DNA of 64,000 bases, from contig SVEM01000001.1 in assembly GCA_015057375.1 (NCBI GenBank), positions 1-64,000 on the forward strand, given 5' to 3'. Made by a program: the position numbers and the translations under genes. This DNA is from Lachnospiraceae bacterium. GTDB lineage: Bacteria; Bacillota; Clostridia; Lachnospirales; Lachnospiraceae. How positions within the stretch are numbered: position 1 is the stretch's first letter; each line of letters starts with the position of its first letter. Below, in pieces: positions 54,777 through 63,906 of the stretch. Under the pieces are notes generated by a model, which was given only the letters and a program-made list of their open reading frames with translations, made no database searches and was not told the origin of the DNA.

Positions 54777-56380
54777 TGTTTGATACCCTCCCTATATTCA
54801 GACGGAGAAACTCCTTCATGTTTCCTGAATGTTCTACTAAAGTAATTAGGATCCGAGTAACCGACAAGCTTACATATTTCTTTCATACTGTAAGAATCAT
54901 CTGCAAGCAACTCTTTAGCTTTATTAATTCTGAGATCTGTAACATATTCAATGAAATTAACACCCATTTCTTCTTTAAATATTCTACTGAAATAATATGG
55001 TGTAACGTCTATTTTCATCGAAATGTCGTCAAGTGATATGTCATTTGTGTAGTTCTCATTTATGTATTTCAGGGCTTTATCTATAATACTGGTTGATTTT
55101 TCCTTCTTCATATTTGCTATCTTATCTGTAGCCTGTACTACCCTGTCTAAAAACCAGTCTTTAAGTTCACTATCAACAGACAGCATATTAACAGCCTCAA
55201 GATAATTAGATCTTGCCTTAAACACATAGCTAAGTCCTGCCTGCTTAAATGCAATATGTTCTACCCACAACACAAACTCAATAACCTTAAGTCTTATATC
55301 CATTTCCGAACCACCCGACTCGGTCAAAAGCCAGTCATAAAACTGTCCGGCATAAATGCGGCTCTCAGATGTTGCACCTTTCTTTACTACATCAAAGAAA
55401 TCTCTTTCAAGTTCAATCGGATAATTTTTTTCATATTCTGTTGTAACAGAAACATCATCTGCATGTGCAACGGTTCTTGTAGACTGTACAAGTGCCAGTG
55501 CTGCTTCCTGATATGATTCCGACATTCGGTTAATCTCTTTTACAAGTCCTATACCTATACGGACCTGCATATCATATTTTGTGGTAAATGAATGTACAAA
55601 TGCCAATGCCTTATTTACCAGCTCTGAACGTGCTGAATAGTCCATTGATGAATGTTCATACGGAATAAATACCGCAATTTTATTTGCCATTGAATTTCCG
55701 ATTATGGAGTTTGCAAAAGTTCCTTCAATAAGCGCTCTGATTGTTCTGATATTATTCTGAAGAAATACAGATGCACCGGACGCATTAGTCATGTGATTGC
55801 CTTCCTTTTTCTCACCAAACACAATAGAAAGCATGCATCCGTTTTCCGTATTTATCTCAAGAAGCTTTTTGAATGTATCAATATCTTCATCAAACTGTTC
55901 TTTAAAAAGCAAATCATTTATAAAGCCATTCTGAATTATAGGAATAATGTTCTCGAGTTTTTCCCTTATAAGAAGATCTTCGTTTCTTTTGTTTCTTTCT
56001 TCTTTAATATTGTTCATTGCACACTCAAGCACTTCTACAATCTGTTTTTGCTCAAACGGCTTATTAATATATTTCAAAACCGAAAGCTCGATGGCAGTTT
56101 TTGCATAACTGAATTTGTCATATGCACTTATTATAATAATCTGAAGCGTCGGCTGACTTTTTCTTATTTCCTTTATTGCATCAATTCCATTAATGCCCGG
56201 CATATGAATGTCCATGAATGCAATATCAGGTCTCATGGTTTCGGCAAGCATGATACCTTCACGACCGGTCTTTGCGCATTCAATATTACACTGTCCCGGA
56301 AAATTCTTTTCTATAATGTATTTTAATGCGTCAACTGTAATTCCTTCGTCATCTGCAATAAGAATATTATACATTCCCAT
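54773..56380 (-). CDS. YesN-like response regulator with AraC-type DNA-binding domain
   Basis: The 535-aa product has a receiver domain with NILIADDEGITV, phosphoacceptor Asp in PDIAFMDIHMPGING (about 51-65) and ISAYDKFSYAKTAI. A large middle part (about 140-420) follows, then two AraC helix-turn-helices at the end: DISLDDISMKIDVTPYYFSRIFKEEMGVNF (about 435-465) and SMKEICKLVGYSDPNYFSRTF (about 490-510). It likely activates the transporter operon just downstream. It follows the kinase by 14 bp. Confidence 0.9.
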   Translation of the reverse strand: MGMYNILIADDEGITVDALKYIIEKNFPGQCNIECAKTGREGIMLAETMRPDIAFMDIHMPGINGIDAIKEIRKSQPTLQIIIISAYDKFSYAKTAIELSVLKYINKPFEQKQIVEVLECAMNNIKEERNKRNEDLLIREKLENIIPIIQNGFINDLLFKEQFDEDIDTFKKLLEINTENGCMLSIVFGEKKEGNHMTNASGASVFLQNNIRTIRALIEGTFANSIIGNSMANKIAVFIPYEHSSMDYSARSELVNKALAFVHSFTTKYDMQVRIGIGLVKEINRMSESYQEAALALVQSTRTVAHADDVSVTTEYEKNYPIELERDFFDVVKKGATSESRIYAGQFYDWLLTESGGSEMDIRLKVIEFVLWVEHIAFKQAGLSYVFKARSNYLEAVNMLSVDSELKDWFLDRVVQATDKIANMKKEKSTSIIDKALKYINENYTNDISLDDISMKIDVTPYYFSRIFKEEMGVNFIEYVTDLRINKAKELLADDSYSMKEICKLVGYSDPNYFSRTFRKHEGVSPSEYREGIKQ

Positions 56381-56394
56381 CGTCTCCTTATACT

Positions 56395-57885
56395 TTATTG
56401 TACATACGGAATAAGAAGTGCTACTTCCGTTCCCATATTTTTTCCTTCACTTGTAATTATCATAACATCCTGAGTTTCAAAGAAAATCCTCATTCTGGAT
56501 ATTACATTTTTAAGTCCTACGCCTGTTGATTCGGTATCAGGTTTTGACGTTTCTTCTTCACTGTCGGAAAATATCTTATCAATTGTTTCTTTATCTATTC
56601 CAATACCATTGTCACGTACACTGATACATATGTTGTCATCATCAAGATATACAGATATATCAATATGCTTCTCCCAATCTATATCCCTGACACCATATCT
56701 GACCGCATTTTCCACTATCGGCTGCAGTATCATCGAAGGAACTAGCACTGATGTAAGAGACTCATCAACTTCCTTATGATAATTTATATCGCCTGAAAAC
56801 CTTACATTGATAATATACATATAATTATCAACAATACTAAGCTCCTCTTCAAGCGTTACCATCTTACTGGTATCAACCTTATACCTGTAAAAATCAGCAA
56901 CATTCTGTATGTATTCGTATGTTCTGTCAGCACTCTCAAGCATAGCAAGCTGCGCACCGGCATTTAATGTATTAAATAGAAAATGAGGACTTATCTGGGA
57001 CTGCAGATAATTAAGCTGGGCTTCCTTAAGATGCGTCTCCATTAAAAGTTCCTTTTCTTTCAGGGCACGTTCATGCTCCATATTTTCTTTTATTCTGTCT
57101 ATATACTCTCTTATACTTGAAAGCATCGTATTAAATGCATTGGTAACAACTCCAATCTCATCCTCTGCTGCCACTTCAATAGGCGGTGTATCAAACTTTC
57201 CTGCAGCAACATCTCCTGCTGCCATAGCAAGTCTTGTAAGAGGCTTTGTCATCCTTCTTGTCACATAAGCAATAATGGCAGTCATTGCAATAGTTGCAAT
57301 AAGCAAAAGACCCATTGACAGGTTTTGTGTATACTTAAGCAGTGCAAGTATTTCCTGATAATTGGATGAGTTAATTCTGAACAAATCATTATTGAGACTT
57401 TCTATACAATCTGCAAGATATCCGTATAACTTTTGTGTTTCATCATATGTAACGCTATAACGTTCAACATCCCTGCCCCTTTTATATTCAAGACACTTGT
57501 CTGTAAGTTTCAGATATTCTGCGGAAATATTATATATATTTTTCTCCGTCAGCTGTCTGTTATCATTAACAATTCCGGTATTTAGTTCTGACAGATTATT
57601 CTGATATTCCTGGACATACCTATAATAATTTTCAGCGCCATCGGTACTCTTAGTCTGGAGGTACTCCGTCATACTGCTCTGAATATTTTTAAGATTGTCC
57701 TGCATCATATTGAGTGTAAAGTTTTTTTCATACACCTTATTTACATCCGATATTACATTGCTGATATTGGTATAAATATACATGTTTACAAGCAAAAGTA
57801 TAAGCATGACAACGAGTGACATCGCTGTCATCCTAAACTGTATGGTCATGGCCGGCTTTACATGTTTTTCTTTATTCTTCCTCAT
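56395..57885 (-). CDS. YesM-like sensor histidine kinase
   Basis: The 496-aa product has an N-terminal helix (about 18-40), an extracytoplasmic helical sensor, a second helix (about 180-205), a HAMP segment (about 207-260), then the His_kinase motif SQISPHFLFNTLNAGAQLA (phosphoacceptor His about 304) and a HATPase domain with VPSMILQPIVENAVRYGV, RDNGIGID and GVGLKNVISRM. I place the start at 57885 rather than 57906 because GGAG sits 10 bases before it; it overlaps the stop of the upstream binding-protein gene by 14 bp. Confidence 0.88.
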   Translation of the reverse strand: MRKNKEKHVKPAMTIQFRMTAMSLVVMLILLLVNMYIYTNISNVISDVNKVYEKNFTLNMMQDNLKNIQSSMTEYLQTKSTDGAENYYRYVQEYQNNLSELNTGIVNDNRQLTEKNIYNISAEYLKLTDKCLEYKRGRDVERYSVTYDETQKLYGYLADCIESLNNDLFRINSSNYQEILALLKYTQNLSMGLLLIATIAMTAIIAYVTRRMTKPLTRLAMAAGDVAAGKFDTPPIEVAAEDEIGVVTNAFNTMLSSIREYIDRIKENMEHERALKEKELLMETHLKEAQLNYLQSQISPHFLFNTLNAGAQLAMLESADRTYEYIQNVADFYRYKVDTSKMVTLEEELSIVDNYMYIINVRFSGDINYHKEVDESLTSVLVPSMILQPIVENAVRYGVRDIDWEKHIDISVYLDDDNICISVRDNGIGIDKETIDKIFSDSEEETSKPDTESTGVGLKNVISRMRIFFETQDVMIITSEGKNMGTEVALLIPYVQ

Positions 57886-58879
57886 TTCCCAGATACTCCA
57901 ATACATTTTCCTTAGTTACAAGTGTTACATCTACCATAAAATACTCACTTACATATCCGGTATAAACATATTCTACAAGCGCCTTGGCACAATTGATTCC
58001 CATCATTTCCTTATCAACCGATACAAGGCTTTTGATACGGCCTTTATTTACAGCTTTATATGATGACTCAGCTGAAGACAGGCCCATAACATCAATTGAA
58101 CCTGCTTTGTTATGCTCTACGAGTTCCTGATACACACTTTCAGTCAGTTCCTCTGAAAGACATATCATAATATCAGGTTCTTTTTCCATATTTACAAGAA
58201 TATTTCTTATCGACTCATCCATTCCAAACTCAGAGTTGTTTTCTACGGTAACCTCACTTGCTTTGATATTTCTTCCCATGAAACTTTCAAGCATAGCCTG
58301 ATACATCATAAGCTGTCCTGAATACTCATTACTATTATCCATAAGAACCATAACGTTCTTCGTACTGCTTGTCTTTAAATTCTGTATAGCTTCATTTGCA
58401 AGCATATACCCCACATCATAATTACTTATTCCGACAAAACTGCTTCGTCCGCTGCCCATAGAATCCGTAAATACCGTAACGACCGGTATGCCTTTATTTT
58501 CAGCCTCGTATATAAGAGTCTTTATGCGCTCGCTGCTGTCACCTTCAATTATGATTCCGTCCACATCTGCATATATTGCCAGTTCTAACATCTCTTCCTT
58601 TGTATAATCGGTAGGAAGAGACTCGCTCAAGAGTTCTATATAAGCATCATGTTCCATGGCATATGCATTGGCACTTTCATATATATGCTCCCAGTTCTTA
58701 TAATCCATACTGTCGTATATCATTACGAAATGATTCTTATATTTTTCTTTATCATCATCTGATATACTTTCTGTCGCATTCTTATAATTATTCAGTTTAA
58801 AAAGGTTTGATATTGTTATTGATGCTATTATAAGTACTATAATTACAAGTACAATTCTGACTATGTTATTTTTTAACAT
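57872..58879 (-). CDS. Membrane-anchored sugar-binding-fold protein (sensor component)
   Basis: The 335-aa product keeps an uncleaved-looking N-terminal helix (about 8-25, IVRIVLVIIVLIIASIT) and a periplasmic-binding-protein type I fold: YADVDGIIIEGDSS, KGIPVVTVFTDSMGSGRSSFVGISNYDVGYMLANEAI (about 134-170), VLMDNSNEYSG, IMICLSEELTESVYQELV and IDVMGLSSAE. No lipobox is present. It is first in the sensor operon and overlaps the kinase gene. By analogy to XylFII-LytS systems, it probably delivers the ligand signal to the kinase. Confidence 0.82.
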   Translation of the reverse strand: MLKNNIVRIVLVIIVLIIASITISNLFKLNNYKNATESISDDDKEKYKNHFVMIYDSMDYKNWEHIYESANAYAMEHDAYIELLSESLPTDYTKEEMLELAIYADVDGIIIEGDSSERIKTLIYEAENKGIPVVTVFTDSMGSGRSSFVGISNYDVGYMLANEAIQNLKTSSTKNVMVLMDNSNEYSGQLMMYQAMLESFMGRNIKASEVTVENNSEFGMDESIRNILVNMEKEPDIMICLSEELTESVYQELVEHNKAGSIDVMGLSSAESSYKAVNKGRIKSLVSVDKEMMGINCAKALVEYVYTGYVSEYFMVDVTLVTKENVLEYLGNEEE

Positions 58880-58926
58880 GGCGAATCTCCATACTATAAT
58901 TTATAAAACTTATTTTATATTAGTTT

Positions 58927-59256
58927 TTAATTTTTTGCACTCTTTTTTTCCGAATTATGTTGCATAGCATTATCTATACATCTTGAAGCATATGTAGCAA
59001 GTCTTATTCCCTTGTCCATATCAAAACTGTCGATAGCTTTTATAAGACCTATCGTACCTGTAGATATAAGATCTTCAACATCTCTTCCGTCTGTATTATA
59101 TTTTTTGACATTATATGCAACCAGTCTCATATTTCTTTCTATCAGCTCATTACGTGCACTCAAATCACCTTTGCGATATCTTTCAAGACATTCTTTTTCT
59201 TCATCTGCAGTAAGCGGCTTGGGAAAAGTTTTCAAAATAAGACAACACCTCTCCAT
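58927..59256 (-). pseudogene. sigK: sigK 5' half (sigma-K region 2), separated from the 3' half
   Basis: The 109-codon frame has [61 protein letters not shown] and [12 protein letters not shown], which is the region-1.2/2 part of sigma-K (SpoIVCB). The last codons ([13 protein letters not shown]) come from the element. An in-frame TAA lies 18 bases before the ATG, leaving at most ten residues ahead of FPKPLT, so a pro-sequence like that of B. subtilis is absent. Start may be the TTG at codon 8, after GAGAGGTG. Excision would fuse this to the 47322 half. Confidence 0.92.
58968..58980 (-). other. Skin element attachment core, upstream copy
   Basis: The minus-strand core TGTATAGATAATG lies where the sigK 5' half meets the element. 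It matches TGTATAGCTAATG at 47684-47696 except at one base. Recombination here restores RCI-(D/A)-NELLMV in frame. Confidence 0.8.
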
Positions 59257-59317
59257 GCGGTTAATAATAGATTATGATAAGTTGTGTCTTTTAGTGCACT
59301 TCCAATAAAAAGAATTA

Positions 59318-60427
59318 TTATTTTACATTACAAAACTCATATTCATCATCGGCAAAACAGATTCTGTCACCATTTTTCAGTTGTATGGGAACGTAGGGAC
59401 TTATGATATTTCCGTTAACATATGTGTGATTTAGCGAATCCTGGTCTGTAATAAAATAATCTCCGTCGCTTTTTGTAATTTCTGCCTGCATTCTGCTTAC
59501 TGCTGCATTATCCGATATTATGTAATCGGCATAACGTTCTTCCTTTCCTATGCAAAACAGATTTTTTGTAATGGCTATCTTTTCATTTCCTTGTTTTCTT
59601 ATGAGATACGGATATTGTGTATCCACAGGAACTTCAATCTCACAGGTATTTGACAAGTCTGCCATATTATAAATATTACTTATTTTCTCAACATGATTAT
59701 CTTCACATGTATCATCGGATTCACCGGAAGTAAAAATAGATTCAAAGATATTCTTAAATAAATGTCTGCCATTACTTTTCCTGGCAGTATTTTCAGATGA
59801 TGCCGAAACCCTGACCGGATGCTCCCTGACCATATCCGCAGGCATCTGCACAGATTCATAAGAAAAAACAGATTGTTGTTTTATATCCTCTATAAGCTCT
59901 AACACCCCTTTAACAAAATATGCATTGTTATTATTTAAATAATTAATAATACGTAACACTCCGGGTGCATCGCTCATATCGCTATACTTTGAATCAATAA
60001 GAATTTCCCTAAATAGAGAATTAACTCTTTGTTGAAATGGTGTTTTTTCTCCCATCGTTGCAGGAAGATAAATAAGCTTTACTTTGTGATTCATTTTTCC
60101 GACAAATATTGTTTGAATATTTAGACAAAACATAGATATATCAAGAAGATATTTTTCTGCCTGTGTGATGGCACAGACAATGTTATCGAATATACCGAAT
60201 ATGTTATCCAGTCTTACACCTTCCTTAAGATATTCAGACAAATTAATCATATCCGATATGTCGTATCTGATAACCTCCCGTTCCTCATCATGATATGCTG
60301 CTGCCAGCCATTCGGGTCTGTTATTCAGAATAACTCCCAGACCATACGCATCAATGACACACTCTTTGTCCGCCTTAAACTCAAGCCATGTGCGCAGTCC
60401 GTCATTTTCAATTGTAAAATTATGCAA
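59318..60427 (-). CDS. DUF6382-like protein with C-terminal FHA domain
   Basis: The 369-aa product has an N-terminal part (about 1-165) with LEFKADKECVIDAYGLGVILNN and ISMFCLNIQTIFVGKMNHKVKLIYLP, a disordered Ser/Asp-rich linker (about 205-270) and a phosphothreonine-binding FHA domain (about 283-369): FCIGKEERYADYIISDNAAVSRMQAEI, DQDSLNHTYVNG, and LKNGDRICFADDEYEF. Such proteins are common in Clostridia near pilus or secretion loci, but none is visible here. The start is TTG after AGAGG. It is upstream of the sigK 5' half by 61 bp. Confidence 0.85.
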   Translation of the reverse strand: MHNFTIENDGLRTWLEFKADKECVIDAYGLGVILNNRPEWLAAAYHDEEREVIRYDISDMINLSEYLKEGVRLDNIFGIFDNIVCAITQAEKYLLDISMFCLNIQTIFVGKMNHKVKLIYLPATMGEKTPFQQRVNSLFREILIDSKYSDMSDAPGVLRIINYLNNNNAYFVKGVLELIEDIKQQSVFSYESVQMPADMVREHPVRVSASSENTARKSNGRHLFKNIFESIFTSGESDDTCEDNHVEKISNIYNMADLSNTCEIEVPVDTQYPYLIRKQGNEKIAITKNLFCIGKEERYADYIISDNAAVSRMQAEITKSDGDYFITDQDSLNHTYVNGNIISPYVPIQLKNGDRICFADDEYEFCNVK

Positions 60428-60540
60428 TAACTATAACCTCTCTTTCTAAAAAAATACTACACATTATATAATAGAGAGTGCAAGAACTATAATATAAAGT
60501 GTAGTATTATGCTATATTATCTGATTATATATTGCAAGCA

Positions 60541-63500
60541 TTATTTCATAAATTTGAACCAAGAAAAATCAAACCTGCTTCCCGGAAGGAATATGAACGA
60601 CACATCATCATACATTCCCGTAATGTCACATATGTCATATTCTCTTTCTATAAACTGTTCAGAATAAGGAAATTCGATTATTTTATTTACTATCCTGTCT
60701 CCGTTTCTGAATCTTACATGTATAGTGTTATTATCAAGTTCTGTACGTCCGCATATGACAAGTTTTGTTACTCCATCCACAAAGTCCACTTTATCATAAG
60801 AAAACGTAACATTATTTCCAATTCCGTACACGGCATCTTCTTCTTTTTCGTAAGTGTCGCCATATATATTTTCACATTCATTTACATGGTTTTTCTCATA
60901 GGCAACGGAGGCATCTGCAAATGAAAATCCTTTTATATGTGCTTTTCTTGAAAATGAAAATCCGATACTTGTTACACCTTTAAGTTTTTTATTTAAAGTA
61001 AATGTTTCCTCCTGATAGGTGTTCCATATGCTCGGTTTTTCATAGCTTGCGTCAAGAAGTTTTATACTTTCCTTTTCAAATGGCGTACCCTCCCATATTT
61101 CAAACAAAAGCGGCGTATTTAGAAATTCAAATATAGGTATAGTAATCTTATCGGAACCATTTTTTCCAAAGTCAATACCCTCAAATACCATATATGATTT
61201 TTCATCCCACGGAGTGGCTATCCCCTTTTCATTGCCACAGGTAAGATTATCACTGCCCATACTATACTGACTCGCATATATAAAGCTATACGGATCTAAA
61301 TATCTTTTTCCGAGTCCGCTTACACTAAATTCCTTCTGTGATATAATATCAGCATGCGATTTGCCGTTATTACACATTGCTTTAAGCCTAAATGTACCAT
61401 CTCCCAGTGCAGTTAATCTGACAACATGCTCATCAGGTAAATATTCTGTCTTTGCAATATTGATTACGACTCCTTTATCATCTGTTATAGCAAACGATAT
61501 GTCACTATATGAAGCATCAGCAGGATGAATTACAGTCTGCACATCCACTACGCTGTTAAACTCGTTAAGTTCAGATATTCCCGTTATAAGTTCTATCTTT
61601 CTTACAGGAATGTCATCAAAAATTTCATTATATTTAGCAGCCTCTATAAATTCATTTGCGGATATACCCTGCCTTACAGGCGCAGGTTCTGCTTTAATCT
61701 TAAGGTGTGCATCTGAAAGTCCTTTAGAAGACACACATATATCTATGTCTCCCGGTTCACATTTTGCTGCAACAACACACAAAAGCTTGCCTGAAAATAG
61801 GTTCTTACCGGCACATTTATATCCGCAGGTATCTGTGCTGTCTCCGTTATCAAGACCTATAAGCCTTCCTGCTCCTGATACAGATACATACATGCGGTTA
61901 TTAGCATTCTCAACCGGATACCCATCCTTATCGCAGACTGATATCGTAACAAATATAACATCTTCCCCGTCTGCCTTCATAACTGTCTTATTCGGAGTAA
62001 GTATTATTTTTTCAGCATCCTTAAACGAATGTCTGCATCTTTCTGCAATCACATTATTATCATTATCATATGCCACAGCTTTTATATTTCCTTCTTCATA
62101 AGGAATCTTCCATCTGGCGATAAATTTCTTATCGTGAAGTATATCTATAGCTTTTTTGCCATATGACACATCGTTTACAAACAACTCAACATACGGTGCA
62201 TTACTTACTATCATTACATCTATTATCTGTCCCGGATTAAAATCCCAATATGGGAATATATGAAGTACCGTTTCTTTTTTATAATCCGTCCATGCGGCCT
62301 TATATACATAAAACGAATCCTTCTCAAATCCCGCCGTATCTATCTGCCCAAAGTATGAATTTCTTGTATGATATGGTGTCGGCTCTCCAATATAATCAAA
62401 TCCGCTCCATACAAACATACCGGCGGAGAATGTAGTATCTCTGTCATCAGTAATGCACTTTTCTACACTCCGTGCACCCCAGCTTGTTATACTGTTAAGA
62501 AGTGACGAACACTGAAGATCCTCTTCACTAAGTATTTCAATATCTGCCGGAAAATGATATATACCTCTGCTTGTTACAATAGATCCGGTTTCGCTTCCGT
62601 ATATCATCCAGTCAGGATGATCCCTATGATGTTCATCATAGCAATCTTCTGCATAATTATATCCCGCAAGTCCAACTATATCTGTACATTTTTGTGCTTT
62701 TTCCCATGACATATAGTTAGAACCAATCGTAACTCCGGCATTATGCAAGCTGTCATGTTTATGTACTTCTTCCATAAGCATACGGGTTACTTCCTGACCG
62801 CGATCATCTGCATGTGTATCGTATATTTCATTTCCGATACTCCACATAATAACCGCAGGATTATTTCTATCTCTTCTTATCCATGAAGCGACATCTTTCT
62901 TATACCACTCACCGAAAAACCGTGCATAATCATACTCTGTTTTTCCTCTTTCCCACATATCAAAGGCTTCTGACAAAATAAGCATACCGGTCTTAGCAGC
63001 AAGTTCCATAACATAAGGGTCCGGCATATTATGCGAGGTTCTTATCGCATTAACGCCCATATTTCTTAAAATTTCAAACTGTCGTTCTATCGCTTTTTTA
63101 TTAGCAACAGCTCCAAGACAGCCATTGTCATGATGCATACAGACTCCATTAAGTTTTATATGCCTGCCATTAAGGAAAAAGCCCTTTTCGGTATCATATC
63201 GTATTGTTCTGAAACCAAACTCTTCCTCTTCGCTGTCAATTATGTTTCCATCCGATAAAAGGTTCACCTTAAGCGTGTATAAATACGGATTATCAACATC
63301 CCATGCGATAACATCATCTACTATTATTTCATTATCATAAAATTCAGGGATTACCACATTGTTATCCATATCGTATAAGGTATAGCTTACTTCATTTTTC
63401 ACACTATCGCAGGAAACCGTTTCTGCTGTAACATACAATTTCCACATGCCGTCTGCAAGCTCCTCGGTATGTATATAAATCCCCGAAGGGACAATATAAG

Positions 63501-63906
63501 AAGCAGGCTTCGTAATAATCCACACATTACGATATATGCCTGCTCCGGAATACCATCTCGAATTAGGAGCACGATATATGCTCCTAACCTTTATTTCATT
63601 TTCTCCGGCATGTATATAATCTGTTATCTCAAACTCAAATGATGAATATCCATATTTCCAATCGAAAACATGCACATCATTTATCCATATGGTTGTATCC
63701 ATATACACACCGTCAAACCTAATAAATGTACGACCTTCATTATCACAGATAAATGATTTTTTATACCACCCATCTGAATCTTCATACAAATTTGACACAT
63801 CATAAATCTGCCAGTCATGCGGTATGTCCACAGGCTGCCAGTCAGTTGCCGTATTGTCCGTAAGTACTTTTCTGAATTCCCAGCCGTCATTAAATAATTT
63901 TATCAT
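60541..63906 (-). CDS. Glycoside hydrolase family 2 beta-galactosidase-like enzyme
   Basis: The 1121-aa product has the GH2 sugar-binding domain (1-140, DIPHDWQI, GVYMDTTIWIND), an Ig-like domain (about 145-235), and the TIM barrel (about 240-530) with KLNGVCMHHDNGCLG, acid/base Glu360 in WSIGNEIYD and nucleophile Glu439 in YGSETGS. Later domains (about 540-1121) include a DUF4982-type segment (VELFVNDVSYGKKA), an Ig-like domain and a C-terminal carbohydrate-binding-like part. There is no signal peptide, so it acts in the cytoplasm. Its exact sugar is not decided by sequence. Its ATG overlaps the stop of the preceding gene by one base. Confidence 0.9.
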   Translation of the reverse strand: MIKLFNDGWEFRKVLTDNTATDWQPVDIPHDWQIYDVSNLYEDSDGWYKKSFICDNEGRTFIRFDGVYMDTTIWINDVHVFDWKYGYSSFEFEITDYIHAGENEIKVRSIYRAPNSRWYSGAGIYRNVWIITKPASYIVPSGIYIHTEELADGMWKLYVTAETVSCDSVKNEVSYTLYDMDNNVVIPEFYDNEIIVDDVIAWDVDNPYLYTLKVNLLSDGNIIDSEEEEFGFRTIRYDTEKGFFLNGRHIKLNGVCMHHDNGCLGAVANKKAIERQFEILRNMGVNAIRTSHNMPDPYVMELAAKTGMLILSEAFDMWERGKTEYDYARFFGEWYKKDVASWIRRDRNNPAVIMWSIGNEIYDTHADDRGQEVTRMLMEEVHKHDSLHNAGVTIGSNYMSWEKAQKCTDIVGLAGYNYAEDCYDEHHRDHPDWMIYGSETGSIVTSRGIYHFPADIEILSEEDLQCSSLLNSITSWGARSVEKCITDDRDTTFSAGMFVWSGFDYIGEPTPYHTRNSYFGQIDTAGFEKDSFYVYKAAWTDYKKETVLHIFPYWDFNPGQIIDVMIVSNAPYVELFVNDVSYGKKAIDILHDKKFIARWKIPYEEGNIKAVAYDNDNNVIAERCRHSFKDAEKIILTPNKTVMKADGEDVIFVTISVCDKDGYPVENANNRMYVSVSGAGRLIGLDNGDSTDTCGYKCAGKNLFSGKLLCVVAAKCEPGDIDICVSSKGLSDAHLKIKAEPAPVRQGISANEFIEAAKYNEIFDDIPVRKIELITGISELNEFNSVVDVQTVIHPADASYSDISFAITDDKGVVINIAKTEYLPDEHVVRLTALGDGTFRLKAMCNNGKSHADIISQKEFSVSGLGKRYLDPYSFIYASQYSMGSDNLTCGNEKGIATPWDEKSYMVFEGIDFGKNGSDKITIPIFEFLNTPLLFEIWEGTPFEKESIKLLDASYEKPSIWNTYQEETFTLNKKLKGVTSIGFSFSRKAHIKGFSFADASVAYEKNHVNECENIYGDTYEKEEDAVYGIGNNVTFSYDKVDFVDGVTKLVICGRTELDNNTIHVRFRNGDRIVNKIIEFPYSEQFIEREYDICDITGMYDDVSFIFLPGSRFDFSWFKFMK

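Larger units (their letters stand above)
47684..58980 (-). mobile_element. Skin-like (sigK intervening) element, about 11.3 kb, with a sugar-sensing and ABC transporter cargo
   Basis: The element lies between the two halves of sigK and is flanked by 13-bp sites differing at one base. It carries a large serine recombinase at the 3'-half boundary, a small ORF overlapping the recombinase start, a membrane protein, an mmsB-mmsA-chvE transporter, a sugar-binding lipoprotein, YesN and YesM regulators and a membrane-anchored binding protein. All genes run on the same strand as sigK. Excision during sporulation in the mother cell is the known logic of skin in Bacillus and Clostridioides difficile. 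Confidence 0.88.

Noticed and set aside
49659..58879. Sugar genes as a normal chromosomal operon that merely neighbours sigK
   Set aside because: They lie wholly between the two halves of sigK and between the matching cores, so they are inside the element as the sequence stands.
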